DNA of 8,928 bases from Caldifarciminota bacterium (GCA_023132105.1 JAGLYS010000080.1:1-8928), one strand, 5' to 3'. Shown: positions 1 to 6,774, numbered from the stretch's first letter. Numbers and translations: made by a program. Notes: generated from the letters alone by a model not told the origin.

Positions 1-27
1 ACTCCCATTTCCCCTTCCGTGGTTTTC

Positions 28-67
28 TTCCTCGCCCTTGATGGGAGAGGATTGAGGTGAGGGTGAT
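28..67. repeat. GC-rich dispersed repeat fragment with internal inverted repeat
   Basis: This block is much richer in G and C than its surroundings and is noncoding. It contains CCTCGCCC, a short loop, then GGGAGAGG, which pair with one mismatch as a hairpin, followed by a GAGGTGAGGGTGA tail. Its first 17 bases (28-44) recur with one mismatch at 2520-2536. This resembles the short palindromic intergenic repeats scattered through many bacterial genomes. The family assignment is inference; the partial duplication is seen directly. Confidence 0.45.
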
Positions 68-72
68 TATTT

Positions 73-82
73 CCCCCCCCCC
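73..82. repeat. Homopolymer run of ten C
   Basis: Ten consecutive C on the plus strand (ten G on the minus strand), followed by five T, in the noncoding stretch beyond the terminator of the Kelch gene. Runs of this length are prone to slippage in replication and in sequencing. No gene start is visible next to it, so a phase-variation role cannot be supported from this window. Confidence 0.6.
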
Positions 83-135
83 TTTTTGATCTCTGATGTT
101 TATAAAATGTTGAATATAGAAATGCACCCCCATAT

Positions 136-173
136 AATATAAAAGCCCTGCATAAATGCAGGGCTTTTATATT
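136..173 (-). terminator. Hairpin terminator of the Kelch-protein gene, possibly bidirectional
   Basis: There is a perfect 18-bp stem (136-153 pairing with 156-173). Its core is AAAAGCCCTGCAT against ATGCAGGGCTTTT, with a very small AA loop. Read on the minus strand it lies 17 nt beyond the stop codon at 190 and ends in TTTTATATT, which supplies the U-rich tract. Because the A/T arms are symmetric it could also stop plus-strand transcription. Confidence 0.9.
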
Positions 174-189
174 TAAATCAAACTATAAA

Positions 190-2418
190 TTATCTTATTA
201 TAGTCATTTTATTCGATACCGATCTGCTGCCATTCGTTAGTTTATAAATATAAACACCCGAGACAACCTTTCTACCTGAGTTATCGATACCATTCCATGA
301 AGTGTTATATACACCAATCTTTTTATTTTCATTTACAATTGTCTTTACAAGTTGACCTGTTAAGGCATAAACAGAAAGATTGACTCTTCCTTCAGTCGAT
401 ACCTCATAGCGTATTGTAGTTTCATTCCTTAGTGGATTGGGTAAGTTACATAGTATAATCGTATTATCGGATACTTTGTCCTTCATATTGGTTGCTATGC
501 CAGTATATGTTGCCGTATATGTCCATTCGAACGGAGGAGGAGCCATAGGTCCTGAACCGGTTGTTCCACCGAATGAATATATTTTCTCATCTATGATTCC
601 TGAAGCAGAAGGTTCATAAGCACTGCTCATAGGAGCATTACAATTGATCCATGTATCCGTTCCGATATCCCAATAATAGATCTTATCACTATATGGAGCA
701 CCCCAACTACCGGGAGGATCTCCGCCAAACAGATAAAGATTTGTTCCGTCATGATTCATTGCAGGGCACATACCACCGACATCCGATGGTGGTTGTGCAA
801 GTGTTACCCATGAATCTGCTGCAGGATCATATGCATAATATCCGTAACTAGCAGCACTACCTCTATAATCACCTCCGACGAATACATAAGGACTTCCATT
901 TGTAGGCATAAACGGAGCACCTATAATAAGACCACTTCCTGCTCTTGGACATGCTGTTTTTGTTGCCCATGGGATTCCACCCGTAGTATCAGCAGAAGGA
1001 TCATATTCATAATTCGGACAATCTGTCGGGAAGCTACTACTTGTAGAACCTCCGACTATATATATTTTACTATCAACCACAGCTCCGCCGACACCGCCTC
1101 TTGCATCAGGAGGTGCAGTACCCGTACTCCATGTATCCGTTAATACATCATAAATAGCGGTTCTGTTTACAGCTGTAAACCCAGCATCTAAACCACCTAT
1201 AACATATATTTTATCATTGATATATGCACAGGCTCCGCCCCAACTTCCTACGGGAATGCTTGTTAATGTCGTCCAACCGACGCCCGGTTCATAGCATTGA
1301 ACTACTGATGACAAACCTTTGGTAGCATCCAATCCACCGATTACCCAGAGTTTTCCGCCACCAGTACAGGATTGTGCCCATTGAACAGGTGTCGTCCCTG
1401 TTACATCTTCATTATTCCATCCCATAAATGTAGCTGCAAATGCCATATCCATCGTATCATTTGATGTATTGCCATCACCTATAAGAGCTGTGTATGCAGT
1501 AGCAGTGTAATTATCTACTGGGGGGGTAAAACTCGATGGCATAACAAGCTGCCTTGTGGAATCAGGAAAAAGTGTATCGGGAACATCTACAAGAATCGAA
1601 TCGAAATAAACATCTGCTCCTACACCATCAGCTATTTTATAGTATGTCCAGAAGCCTACCTCAGGACTACCGCCTACATTTTCAATCGTTACCGTCGGCG
1701 TAAATGGGACTCCCGGAGGAACAGTAGCTGTTGCAGGTTCGTCTATAGATTCCAGAGCAATATCATTTGTAAGAATTTCGAAATACCCTATTGATACATT
1801 GTCTATAGCAACATACCATGCCCAATTATTAAGATTATCATAATAAAACCCGACCTGTAAGCTATCGGCAGTTGTCGATATTGACAAACTATCCCATGCA
1901 GGTCCGAAATCAGCGGTGTAACTCTTACCAACAGTCCATGCTCCCCATATACCACCTGAACATTCACGATACATCATTTGCATAATTTCATCAGTGCTAA
2001 TTTGATTGAAACCTATGCCCCATTTTACAAATATATCATTATTGCCAGCTATTTCAATTGCAGGTGACATTGCAGTATCTTCAACATAGACTCCGTTGCC
2101 TGCATCATCCGAATCTATCCACATAGACCAGCTTCCGGCATCCGGTGGTGTCCATGCTGAATGTGTGGAAGATGCTTGTCTACCCCATGCATTGGGAAAT
2201 GTAAGTCCATTCGTATGTGTCCATGGAGCCATCGATGTTTCCCAATCCTGGGAGTGTAAAGTTATAAATGCCCTTCCCAGATCAATCGGTGTCATATTAG
2301 GTCTTGGAGTACCCTCGAATTTCCCTGCATTCGAGTATTTACCTGTTTGTAAATCAGCAGCAAAACTCATCGATACAAGAAGAACAATCATCAGAGAGAG
2401 TAAAAATACTTTCTTCAT
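190..2418 (-). CDS. Secreted Kelch-motif beta-propeller protein with C-terminal FlgD-like/sorting-type domain
   Basis: The protein has 742 residues and is probably exported to the cell surface or outside. Residues 1-21 are a classical signal peptide (MKK, hydrophobic core, SFA-A cleavage). Residues about 55-215 look like a jelly-roll/MAM-type domain, and about 225-330 like a CARDB/Ig-type domain (TVTIENVGG). Residues about 340-635 carry six Kelch-type motifs, with the double glycines near 361, 408, 456, 514, 565 and 617, each followed by a YD or W motif; they probably fold as a beta-propeller. Residues about 650-742 form a FlgD-Ig-like/secretion-sorting domain (ETTIRYEV, LSVYALTGQLVKT, SGVYIYKL). 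The ATG is fixed by GGAGG at 2425-2429. A near-consensus promoter lies upstream and a strong terminator follows, so the gene is probably monocistronic. The ligand is unknown; Kelch propellers bind proteins or sugars, or occur in oxidases. No catalytic motif is seen. Confidence 0.9.
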   Translation of the reverse strand: MKKVFLLSLMIVLLVSMSFAADLQTGKYSNAGKFEGTPRPNMTPIDLGRAFITLHSQDWETSMAPWTHTNGLTFPNAWGRQASSTHSAWTPPDAGSWSMWIDSDDAGNGVYVEDTAMSPAIEIAGNNDIFVKWGIGFNQISTDEIMQMMYRECSGGIWGAWTVGKSYTADFGPAWDSLSISTTADSLQVGFYYDNLNNWAWYVAIDNVSIGYFEILTNDIALESIDEPATATVPPGVPFTPTVTIENVGGSPEVGFWTYYKIADGVGADVYFDSILVDVPDTLFPDSTRQLVMPSSFTPPVDNYTATAYTALIGDGNTSNDTMDMAFAATFMGWNNEDVTGTTPVQWAQSCTGGGKLWVIGGLDATKGLSSVVQCYEPGVGWTTLTSIPVGSWGGACAYINDKIYVIGGLDAGFTAVNRTAIYDVLTDTWSTGTAPPDARGGVGGAVVDSKIYIVGGSTSSSFPTDCPNYEYDPSADTTGGIPWATKTACPRAGSGLIIGAPFMPTNGSPYVFVGGDYRGSAASYGYYAYDPAADSWVTLAQPPSDVGGMCPAMNHDGTNLYLFGGDPPGSWGAPYSDKIYYWDIGTDTWINCNAPMSSAYEPSASGIIDEKIYSFGGTTGSGPMAPPPFEWTYTATYTGIATNMKDKVSDNTIILCNLPNPLRNETTIRYEVSTEGRVNLSVYALTGQLVKTIVNENKKIGVYNTSWNGIDNSGRKVVSGVYIYKLTNGSRSVSNKMTIIR

Positions 2419-2477
2419 AGAAAACCTCCGTTTAATTAAAAGATTTTGTGCTCCGGTGTCATTTAATATTAATTTTT

Positions 2478-2506
2478 ATTATAAATAATATTTATTTTTT
2501 AGTCAA
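2478..2506 (-). promoter_or_regulatory. Sigma70-type promoter of the Kelch-protein gene
   Basis: On the minus strand there is a -35 TTGACT (2501-2506, 5 of 6 consensus), a 17-nt A/T-only spacer and a perfect -10 TATAAT (2478-2483). Transcription would begin near 2471, giving a leader of about 50 nt that contains the GGAGG Shine-Dalgarno at 2425-2429. This is the strongest promoter match in the window. Confidence 0.85.
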
Positions 2507-2519
2507 GTGGTTTTCTAAT

Positions 2520-2536
2520 TTCCTCACCCTTGATGG
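2520..2536. repeat. Second copy of the 17-nt intergenic repeat
   Basis: It matches 28-44 at 16 of 17 positions (TTCCTC[G/A]CCCTTGATGG). The similarity ends after 2536. The following 63 bases to the insertion-sequence boundary contain no gene, only a weak GGAGAT / ATCTCC inverted pair around 2570-2600. The two copies bracket the Kelch gene and its promoter. Confidence 0.5.
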
Positions 2537-2599
2537 TCTTCCTGCGTGTTGTACATAGACAGGGAGTGGAGGAGATGATAACCTTAACCCGATTATCTC

Positions 2600-3736
2600 C
2601 TACTTACTTAGTTTGATATGGCAAGTGGTATAGACATACTTACCACCCATAGAATAAAAATTCAAGCCCAAATATCTATATAACCATTGCATGGAAGAAC
2701 CGTTTTTACTAATTAATGTCTCCATTAGAAATACAGGGAAATTAAATACATGCTCGGATGCATAAATATTCTTCTTTTTAAACTTTTCATAGGGAGTCAT
2801 ACCATCCATATCAATACCAAAAGATGGTCTTGCAGTGTTCCATGTATCTTGCCATTGTTGTGCCTTTTCTATGAATCTATCTACAGTGTTGCATCGTATG
2901 GGATGTATGGAGAGGAAGGATTGATCATCCACTCTGTGGGAGTTTTCAACAATGCCTTGAAGATGTTTAGCTCCTATAGGTATGGGAGAGATATGTGCAT
3001 TTAACAGTGAGAATAATTCATTCCATTGATTCTCTTTTTTCTTACTCCCTTTACAGAACTCGCTACCATTATCCAGTTGTATACGAATATGTTCTTTTAC
3101 ATTGTGAGTCCTCAGCCATAAGAGGACAATCATTATAAAAGAGAAACCATACTCGGCACTTAATTGATATGAATATGCAGTAAAACGTGTCCTTGTACAT
3201 GCATCTATAACATTCCATTCAAATATAGGCAAATTATTTTCCAAAATATAGTCGTATACATCCTTTGGCAAGGCTTTCTTGTCTAATATATATTTGGTGT
3301 CCATTTGTAATTCTATGAATGGAGTAAGATGCTCATAGTCATAGAGATGCCTTACATTACCATTGGATGTTCTTATTCTTTTCCCTTTTATTTTGCGCCT
3401 TTTAAGTACCGCCTTTATTGTATTCTCCGATATATCAAAACCATATTTTAATTTTATAAATTTACTCAAAAGTCTATATCTGTAATGTGTTTCTTCTTCA
3501 GCATTTAATATTAAATCCTCAAAGGGGGTTCTGTTAGGTATATTCTTAGGTCTTCGTGACATATCTTCCAATGATCCATCTCTTGCTCTTCTTATGGTGA
3601 TTCTTGATATTCCAAGTATCTTTGCTGTTAATGATACATTACCGCTATTATTGTTCAAAATGTCTCTTACTAATGTTCTTGCAGCTTTAGGTTGCATTTT
3701 TCTCAATTTATGATAAATTCCATTTAGATTATTCAT
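2600..3736 (-). CDS. IS transposase, DDE integrase catalytic core
   Basis: This 378-residue protein should cut and join the ends of its own element. Residues about 14-60 form an N-terminal helix-turn-helix (SLTAKILGISRITIRRA), and about 70-120 a second DNA-binding segment rich in Lys and Arg. The rve catalytic core spans about 135-305. The triad is visible as Asp146 (QMDTKYI), Asp222 (QLDNGSEF) and Glu264 (GIVENSHR). The second Asp and the Glu are about six residues further apart than in classic DD35E enzymes because of a Lys-rich insertion (KGSKKKENQ). The ATG at 3736 has a strong GGAGG at 3742-3746, and the gene overlaps the preceding small ORF by 8 nt. The reading frame is intact and all catalytic residues are present, so the element may be active. 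IS481-like versus another integrase-type family is undecided. Confidence 0.88.
   Translation of the reverse strand: MNNLNGIYHKLRKMQPKAARTLVRDILNNNSGNVSLTAKILGISRITIRRARDGSLEDMSRRPKNIPNRTPFEDLILNAEEETHYRYRLLSKFIKLKYGFDISENTIKAVLKRRKIKGKRIRTSNGNVRHLYDYEHLTPFIELQMDTKYILDKKALPKDVYDYILENNLPIFEWNVIDACTRTRFTAYSYQLSAEYGFSFIMIVLLWLRTHNVKEHIRIQLDNGSEFCKGSKKKENQWNELFSLLNAHISPIPIGAKHLQGIVENSHRVDDQSFLSIHPIRCNTVDRFIEKAQQWQDTWNTARPSFGIDMDGMTPYEKFKKKNIYASEHVFNFPVFLMETLISKNGSSMQWLYRYLGLNFYSMGGKYVYTTCHIKLSK
2627..2647 (+). repeat. Left inverted repeat of the insertion sequence
   Basis: These 21 bases match the reverse complement of 3923-3943 at 20 of 21 positions; the only difference is a central T/A at position 15. 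The repeat lies inside the 3' end of the transposase gene and encodes its residues around GKYVYT. It is therefore both coding sequence and probable transposase-binding site. Confidence 0.8.
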
Positions 3737-3920
3737 GGCCGCCCTCCTTCCATCCAGTTAATGTTTTTCTGGTTCTATACCAGTTTAAATGCCCAGAGTC
3801 AAGTACTCTGAGCAGAAGGTTGGCGGTTATATTCCTTCTCATATATGGCTTATCTATCTCTACCTCTCCTAAAGGATATTGTTTTTTATTTACTCGCTTC
3901 TCTACTTCACTTATTCCCAA
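3729..3920 (-). CDS. Small hypothetical ORF upstream of the transposase, within the insertion sequence
   Basis: I do not recognise this protein. With the TTG at 3918-3920 as start it has 63 residues; the open frame continues upstream through the right inverted repeat to a stop near 3963, with no good ATG or ribosome site. It is rich in charged residues (EVEKRVNKKQ, YMRRN, WYRTRKT) and has no membrane segment. It ends in GWKEGGHE, where the DNA for the last residues supplies the Shine-Dalgarno for the transposase. The two genes overlap by 8 nt. The transposase frame is +1 relative to this one, so a usual -1 frameshift fusion is not possible; translational coupling is more likely. It may be an accessory or leader ORF, or only noncoding leader. 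Confidence 0.35.
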   Translation of the reverse strand: MGISEVEKRVNKKQYPLGEVEIDKPYMRRNITANLLLRVLDSGHLNWYRTRKTLTGWKEGGHE

Positions 3921-3922
3921 AA

Positions 3923-3943
3923 GGTGGTTAGTATGTCTATACC
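3923..3943 (-). repeat. Right inverted repeat of the insertion sequence
   Basis: Partner of the repeat at 2627-2647 (20 of 21 matches when reverse-complemented). It lies just upstream of the small ORF on the minus strand and about 75 bp upstream of the carboxypeptidase start on the plus strand. Confidence 0.8.
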
Positions 3944-3970
3944 TATCTGCAATTAAGTAGAGTTACCTTA

Positions 3971-3976
3971 TTGACA
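3971..3976 (+). promoter_or_regulatory. Candidate -35 box for the carboxypeptidase gene
   Basis: A perfect TTGACA lies 48 nt before the carboxypeptidase ATG and just outside the insertion sequence. The matching -10 is poor: TTCTAT at 3994-3999 with a 17-nt spacer agrees at only 3 of 6 positions. The promoter is therefore plausible but not certain. Confidence 0.4.
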
Positions 3977-4018
3977 AACATCTTCATTTCTGTTTCTATT
4001 TATAAAACAGGAGGTTGT

Positions 4019-6223
4019 ATGTTTAAAAAAATATTAATATTATTATTTTTATTAGGTTCCTTAAATTTATATGCATCGAATAAGATGCTTGTAAGGATCT
4101 ATACGGATGATTATAGAAATCTTAAAACTATTGATTTGAAATCGATTGATATTGCAGGAAGAAAATACAGTGAATATTTTGATGTTGTCGTTACGCCTGA
4201 AGAATATAGCAAGATAATAGTTAGCGGATTAAGAAGTGAAATTATATCCGATGATATTGTTAAATTGAAAGAGGAATATCGTGCTAATTATCATAGTTAT
4301 GATGAAGTTACGAGTATTTTAAGAAATTTAGTATCTAATTATCCCTCAATCTGCAAACTTGATTCGATTGGACAGAGTTATGAGGAAAGATGGGTATATG
4401 CAGTTAAAATTTCCGACAATCCCGGGGTGGAAGATTCTACGGAACCGGGCATACTATTTGATGCATTACATCATGCAAGGGAATGGGCAACAATAGAAGC
4501 TATCCTTTTCTATGCAGATACACTTACAAAAGGTTATGGTAATGATCCTGTAATTACGGATCTTATCGATAATAATGAAATATGGTTAATACCGATTGTT
4601 AATCCGGACGGATATGTTTATGATTATCCCGGTCAAAATATGTGGAGAAAAAACAGAAAACCATTTCTCGGGGAAACGGGAACCGATCCGAATAGAAATT
4701 ACAATGGATGTTTGAATGGGGATCCTTATGGAGACTGGTGCTCTGTTCCTTCGGGTGGTTCGATGTCGAATAATCCAGGTAGTAATGTATTTTGCGGAGC
4801 TTATTCTGGATTTGCAGATGTGGTTCAATCTATGATGGAATTTCATAGAACACATGATATCAATGTAAATATCACATATCACAGTTATGCGGAAGAGATA
4901 ATATGGCCTTGGGCATATAATGCATCTACAACTCATCAGCCGACACCGGATAGTACCGTATATGAAAATATTGCAAATGAAATGGCATCAAGAATACAAA
5001 AAGTCGGTGGAGGAAATTATGTGGCAAGTGGGAGTTTATACCCAAATACAGGTACTACAAGAAGCTGGGTATATGGTTATCACCACTATTTAAAAGGGAC
5101 ATCCTGCCTGTCATATACTATTGAAATCGGGACGGCATTTTATCAATCCGTTTCGGATCTTGATTTTATATCCAGAGAAAATTGGGAAGGAGCACTTTAT
5201 TTAGCCCAAAGAGCAGATAGTATAAGAGAATTTGTTCTTGCCGATGTTCCCTCACCTTCTATATCTACCCAGGATAGTGTTGCATCGGATACAGTTATAA
5301 TAAATTGGTTTCCTATTCAACCCGAATGGAATCATCCCGATATGTGGGAATTAGAACAACTTGAGGATTATTCCTATTCGATTGATAGTATGGAATTTGG
5401 AACAGATAATTGGATTTTAAGCGGTTTCAGTCAAAATTCTGCAAGAAAATATAGCGGTACTTATAGTCTTTATTCGGGTTCGGGGAATAATATTTCCAAT
5501 GTAGCAATGACAAAACATCCCTATCTTGTATGTGAAGGAGATTCTTTATCTTTCTGGTGTTGGTATGATCTCGAAACCAATTATGATGTAAGTGTTGTTG
5601 AGATTTCAACGGATAAGAAAGAATGGATACAGATGGATGAGAGATATTCAGGTGCATCAGGTGGCTGGATAAACAGGAAGTACGATCTTTCTAATTGGGC
5701 AGATAAATCCGTTTATATTAGATTTAGGACCGTAACGGATGGTAATGTACTCGATGAGGGCTTTTATATCGACGATGTCTATCCTGTCACTTCATTCGGT
5801 AGTATTTATACCATATCTTCTACAATTTCGGATACATTTCATACGGTATCCGGATTATCCAATGGTGAATACTATTTTAGAGTAAGAGGATATAATACAA
5901 GAGGATGGGGAAATCACAGTAATATTGTTAAGACTGTGGTTGATAATCAGGGTATTAAAAACAGGGATGACGGTAAAAATAATTTATCTGTAGATGTTAA
6001 AAGTAATTTGAGAAATATAGTCGTATATTATTCTTTATTTGCAAATACGAATATTGAAATTGATGTATTTGATGTTTCGGGTAGGATGATTAAATGTATA
6101 AGAAGATACGGTACAAAGGGTAATCATCAATTAAATGTAGATATTAAAAAAAGCGGTGTTTTCTTTATTAAGGTGAGAGTAGCAGATAAAGAAATTATCA
6201 GGAAAGTAGTTGTCTTACAATAA
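4019..6223 (+). CDS. Secreted M14 zinc carboxypeptidase with C-terminal sorting-type domain
   Basis: This is a metallocarboxypeptidase that removes C-terminal residues from peptides outside the cytoplasm. I use the ATG at 4019 (734 residues) because AGGAGG sits 7 nt upstream and the protein then begins with a clean signal peptide (1-20, MFKKILILLFLLGSLNLYA). Residues about 21-88 are propeptide-like and about 89-405 the M14 catalytic domain. Zinc ligands are His152, Glu155 (HHAREW) and His288 (TYHSY). Substrate residues are Arg210 (MWR), Asn225-Arg226 (DPNRNY) and Tyr341; the catalytic Glu is Glu369 (TIEIG). Residues about 450-590 resemble a MAM/immune-inhibitor-A jelly-roll domain, about 595-640 a short Fn3-like segment, and about 660-734 a sorting-type beta domain (IEIDVFDVSGRMI, SGVFFIKV). 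The S1' pocket position carries Arg348, unlike CPA (Ile) or CPB (Asp). The gene probably stands alone, with a hairpin 17 nt after the stop. Confidence 0.92.
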   Translation: MFKKILILLFLLGSLNLYASNKMLVRIYTDDYRNLKTIDLKSIDIAGRKYSEYFDVVVTPEEYSKIIVSGLRSEIISDDIVKLKEEYRANYHSYDEVTSILRNLVSNYPSICKLDSIGQSYEERWVYAVKISDNPGVEDSTEPGILFDALHHAREWATIEAILFYADTLTKGYGNDPVITDLIDNNEIWLIPIVNPDGYVYDYPGQNMWRKNRKPFLGETGTDPNRNYNGCLNGDPYGDWCSVPSGGSMSNNPGSNVFCGAYSGFADVVQSMMEFHRTHDINVNITYHSYAEEIIWPWAYNASTTHQPTPDSTVYENIANEMASRIQKVGGGNYVASGSLYPNTGTTRSWVYGYHHYLKGTSCLSYTIEIGTAFYQSVSDLDFISRENWEGALYLAQRADSIREFVLADVPSPSISTQDSVASDTVIINWFPIQPEWNHPDMWELEQLEDYSYSIDSMEFGTDNWILSGFSQNSARKYSGTYSLYSGSGNNISNVAMTKHPYLVCEGDSLSFWCWYDLETNYDVSVVEISTDKKEWIQMDERYSGASGGWINRKYDLSNWADKSVYIRFRTVTDGNVLDEGFYIDDVYPVTSFGSIYTISSTISDTFHTVSGLSNGEYYFRVRGYNTRGWGNHSNIVKTVVDNQGIKNRDDGKNNLSVDVKSNLRNIVVYYSLFANTNIEIDVFDVSGRMIKCIRRYGTKGNHQLNVDIKKSGVFFIKVRVADKEIIRKVVVLQ

Positions 6224-6240
6224 ATTTCAAATAATTATGA

Positions 6241-6264
6241 CCCCATTAGAGGAATCTAATGGGG
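6241..6264 (+). terminator. Hairpin after the carboxypeptidase gene
   Basis: A perfect 10-bp stem (CCCCATTAGA / TCTAATGGGG) with a GGAA loop begins 17 nt after the stop codon. On the plus strand it is not followed by a T run, so it is an imperfect intrinsic terminator. On the minus strand it is followed by a T-rich stretch (TCATAATTATTTG), so it may work better in that direction. Confidence 0.6.
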
Positions 6265-6275
6265 TAGGGATTAGA

Positions 6276-6311
6276 AGATTGAAATAGACGAGTGACTTAA
6301 TATTTCAATCT
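6276..6311. other. Second intergenic hairpin
   Basis: AGATTGAAATA (6276-6286) pairs perfectly with TATTTCAATCT (6301-6311) around a 14-nt loop. It is followed on the plus strand by AAAAGGAGGAAG, a strong Shine-Dalgarno-like motif at 6313-6322 with no start codon at a suitable distance. Function is unknown; it could be a transcript-end structure, a small-RNA element or a relic of a lost gene start. Confidence 0.45.
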
Positions 6312-6342
6312 AAAAGGAGGAAGTTTTCGCAGTTATATACAA

Positions 6343-6381
6343 TCACAATTAATTCGTATATATAGACATTTTGTATTGTGA
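6343..6381. promoter_or_regulatory. Possible TCACAAT / ATTGTGA operator-like inverted repeat
   Basis: TCACAAT (6343-6349) and ATTGTGA (6375-6381) form a 7-bp inverted pair 25 nt apart, just before the possible promoter of the doubtful ORF at 6439. The half sites recall CRP/FNR-type boxes, but the spacing is far too wide for one dimer and the region is AT-rich. This is a weak candidate only. Confidence 0.15.
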
Positions 6382-6438
6382 AATGGTTTACACATTCTCT
6401 AAAGGAAAATACAAGCAAGGGAAGGGAGGAAACTAACA

Positions 6439-6774
6439 ATGAATTCACGAATAAAGAATAATAGATATAAGACATCAGCCATCTTTCTTTTTTTCCCTTT
6501 GTTGGAATCTCATAAATATGCTACTATCTGCCGTTGCATTTATGCTTTTAACCTTACTCAATTATTGTGTAATTTTATTAAAAAGGGGTATGACTGCCTA
6601 TCTAACATTTTATCGAGTATGTTTCGAAAATATTTTTTATCTTCTCCATCCTTTCCAAGTTTGGTGATTTTACGGCTTTATAAGTATATTTCATTCCAAG
6701 TAATTCATACTTGGTCGATCCAAGATGATGAATCGGTAATATATTCACCTCTTCTTTACCTATCTCCCTTATGA
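6439..6774 (+). CDS. Doubtful small ORF with a good ribosome binding site
   Basis: I do not recognise a family. The case for a gene is GGGAGGA at 6424-6430, 8 nt before the ATG, and a possible promoter (TTTACA 6387-6392, 17-nt spacer, TACAAG 6410-6415). Against it, the 111-residue product has no clear domain, and its last 173 nt lie antisense to the 3' end of hpdA. A seven-T run at 6488-6494 precedes a frame in which 6518-6667 encodes a hydrophobic 49-residue peptide (MLLSAVAFMLLTLLNYCVILL then KRG). A frameshift at the T run would join the SD-led start to this membrane-like segment, suggesting either a decayed small membrane protein gene or chance in AT-rich DNA. Confidence 0.2.
   Translation: MNSRIKNNRYKTSAIFLFFPLLESHKYATICRCIYAFNLTQLLCNFIKKGYDCLSNILSSMFRKYFLSSPSFPSLVILRLYKYISFQVIHTWSIQDDESVIYSPLLYLSPL

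Larger units (their letters stand above)
2600..3960 (-). mobile_element. Insertion sequence with DDE integrase-type transposase
   Basis: A transposase gene and a small upstream ORF lie between inverted repeats. The inner pair is 21 bp with one mismatch: 2627-2647 and 3923-3943, core GGTATAGACATACT on the plus strand at the left end. An outer 7-bp perfect pair (CTACTTA / TAAGTAG) lies at 2600-2606 and 3954-3960. The given limits use the outer pair because the transposase stop codon lies outside the inner one; the true ends are uncertain. A possible 6-bp target duplication, ACCTTA, is at 2581-2586 and 3965-3970, but it is short enough to be chance. The transposase resembles the IS481/IS3-like rve group; the family assignment is inference. 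Confidence 0.75.

Noticed and set aside
2096..2488. Plus-strand open frames over the Kelch gene (437-619, 651-851, 2096-2488)
   Set aside because: They are antisense to a clear multidomain protein and have no ribosome sites or domain signal.
2570..2600. GGAGAT / ATCTCC inverted pair as a terminator of the transposase gene
   Set aside because: The stem is only six bases with a long loop and no T run on either strand.
3729..3736. Programmed -1 frameshift joining the small ORF to the transposase
   Set aside because: The transposase frame is +1 (equivalently -2) relative to the small ORF, and there is no slippery heptamer; the transposase has its own strong ribosome site.
3971..4018. Longer carboxypeptidase start at TTG 3971
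   Set aside because: It has no ribosome site and would put 16 polar residues before the signal peptide, while ATG 4019 has AGGAGG at good spacing.
4586..5657. Minus-strand open frames within the carboxypeptidase gene (4586-4936, 5427-5657)
   Set aside because: They are mirror frames of a well-supported M14 gene with no independent evidence.
6276..6330. CRISPR-like repeat, because of ATTGAAA / TTTCAAT motifs
   Set aside because: The motif occurs only as the two arms of one hairpin; there are no regularly spaced direct copies and no cas genes in the window.
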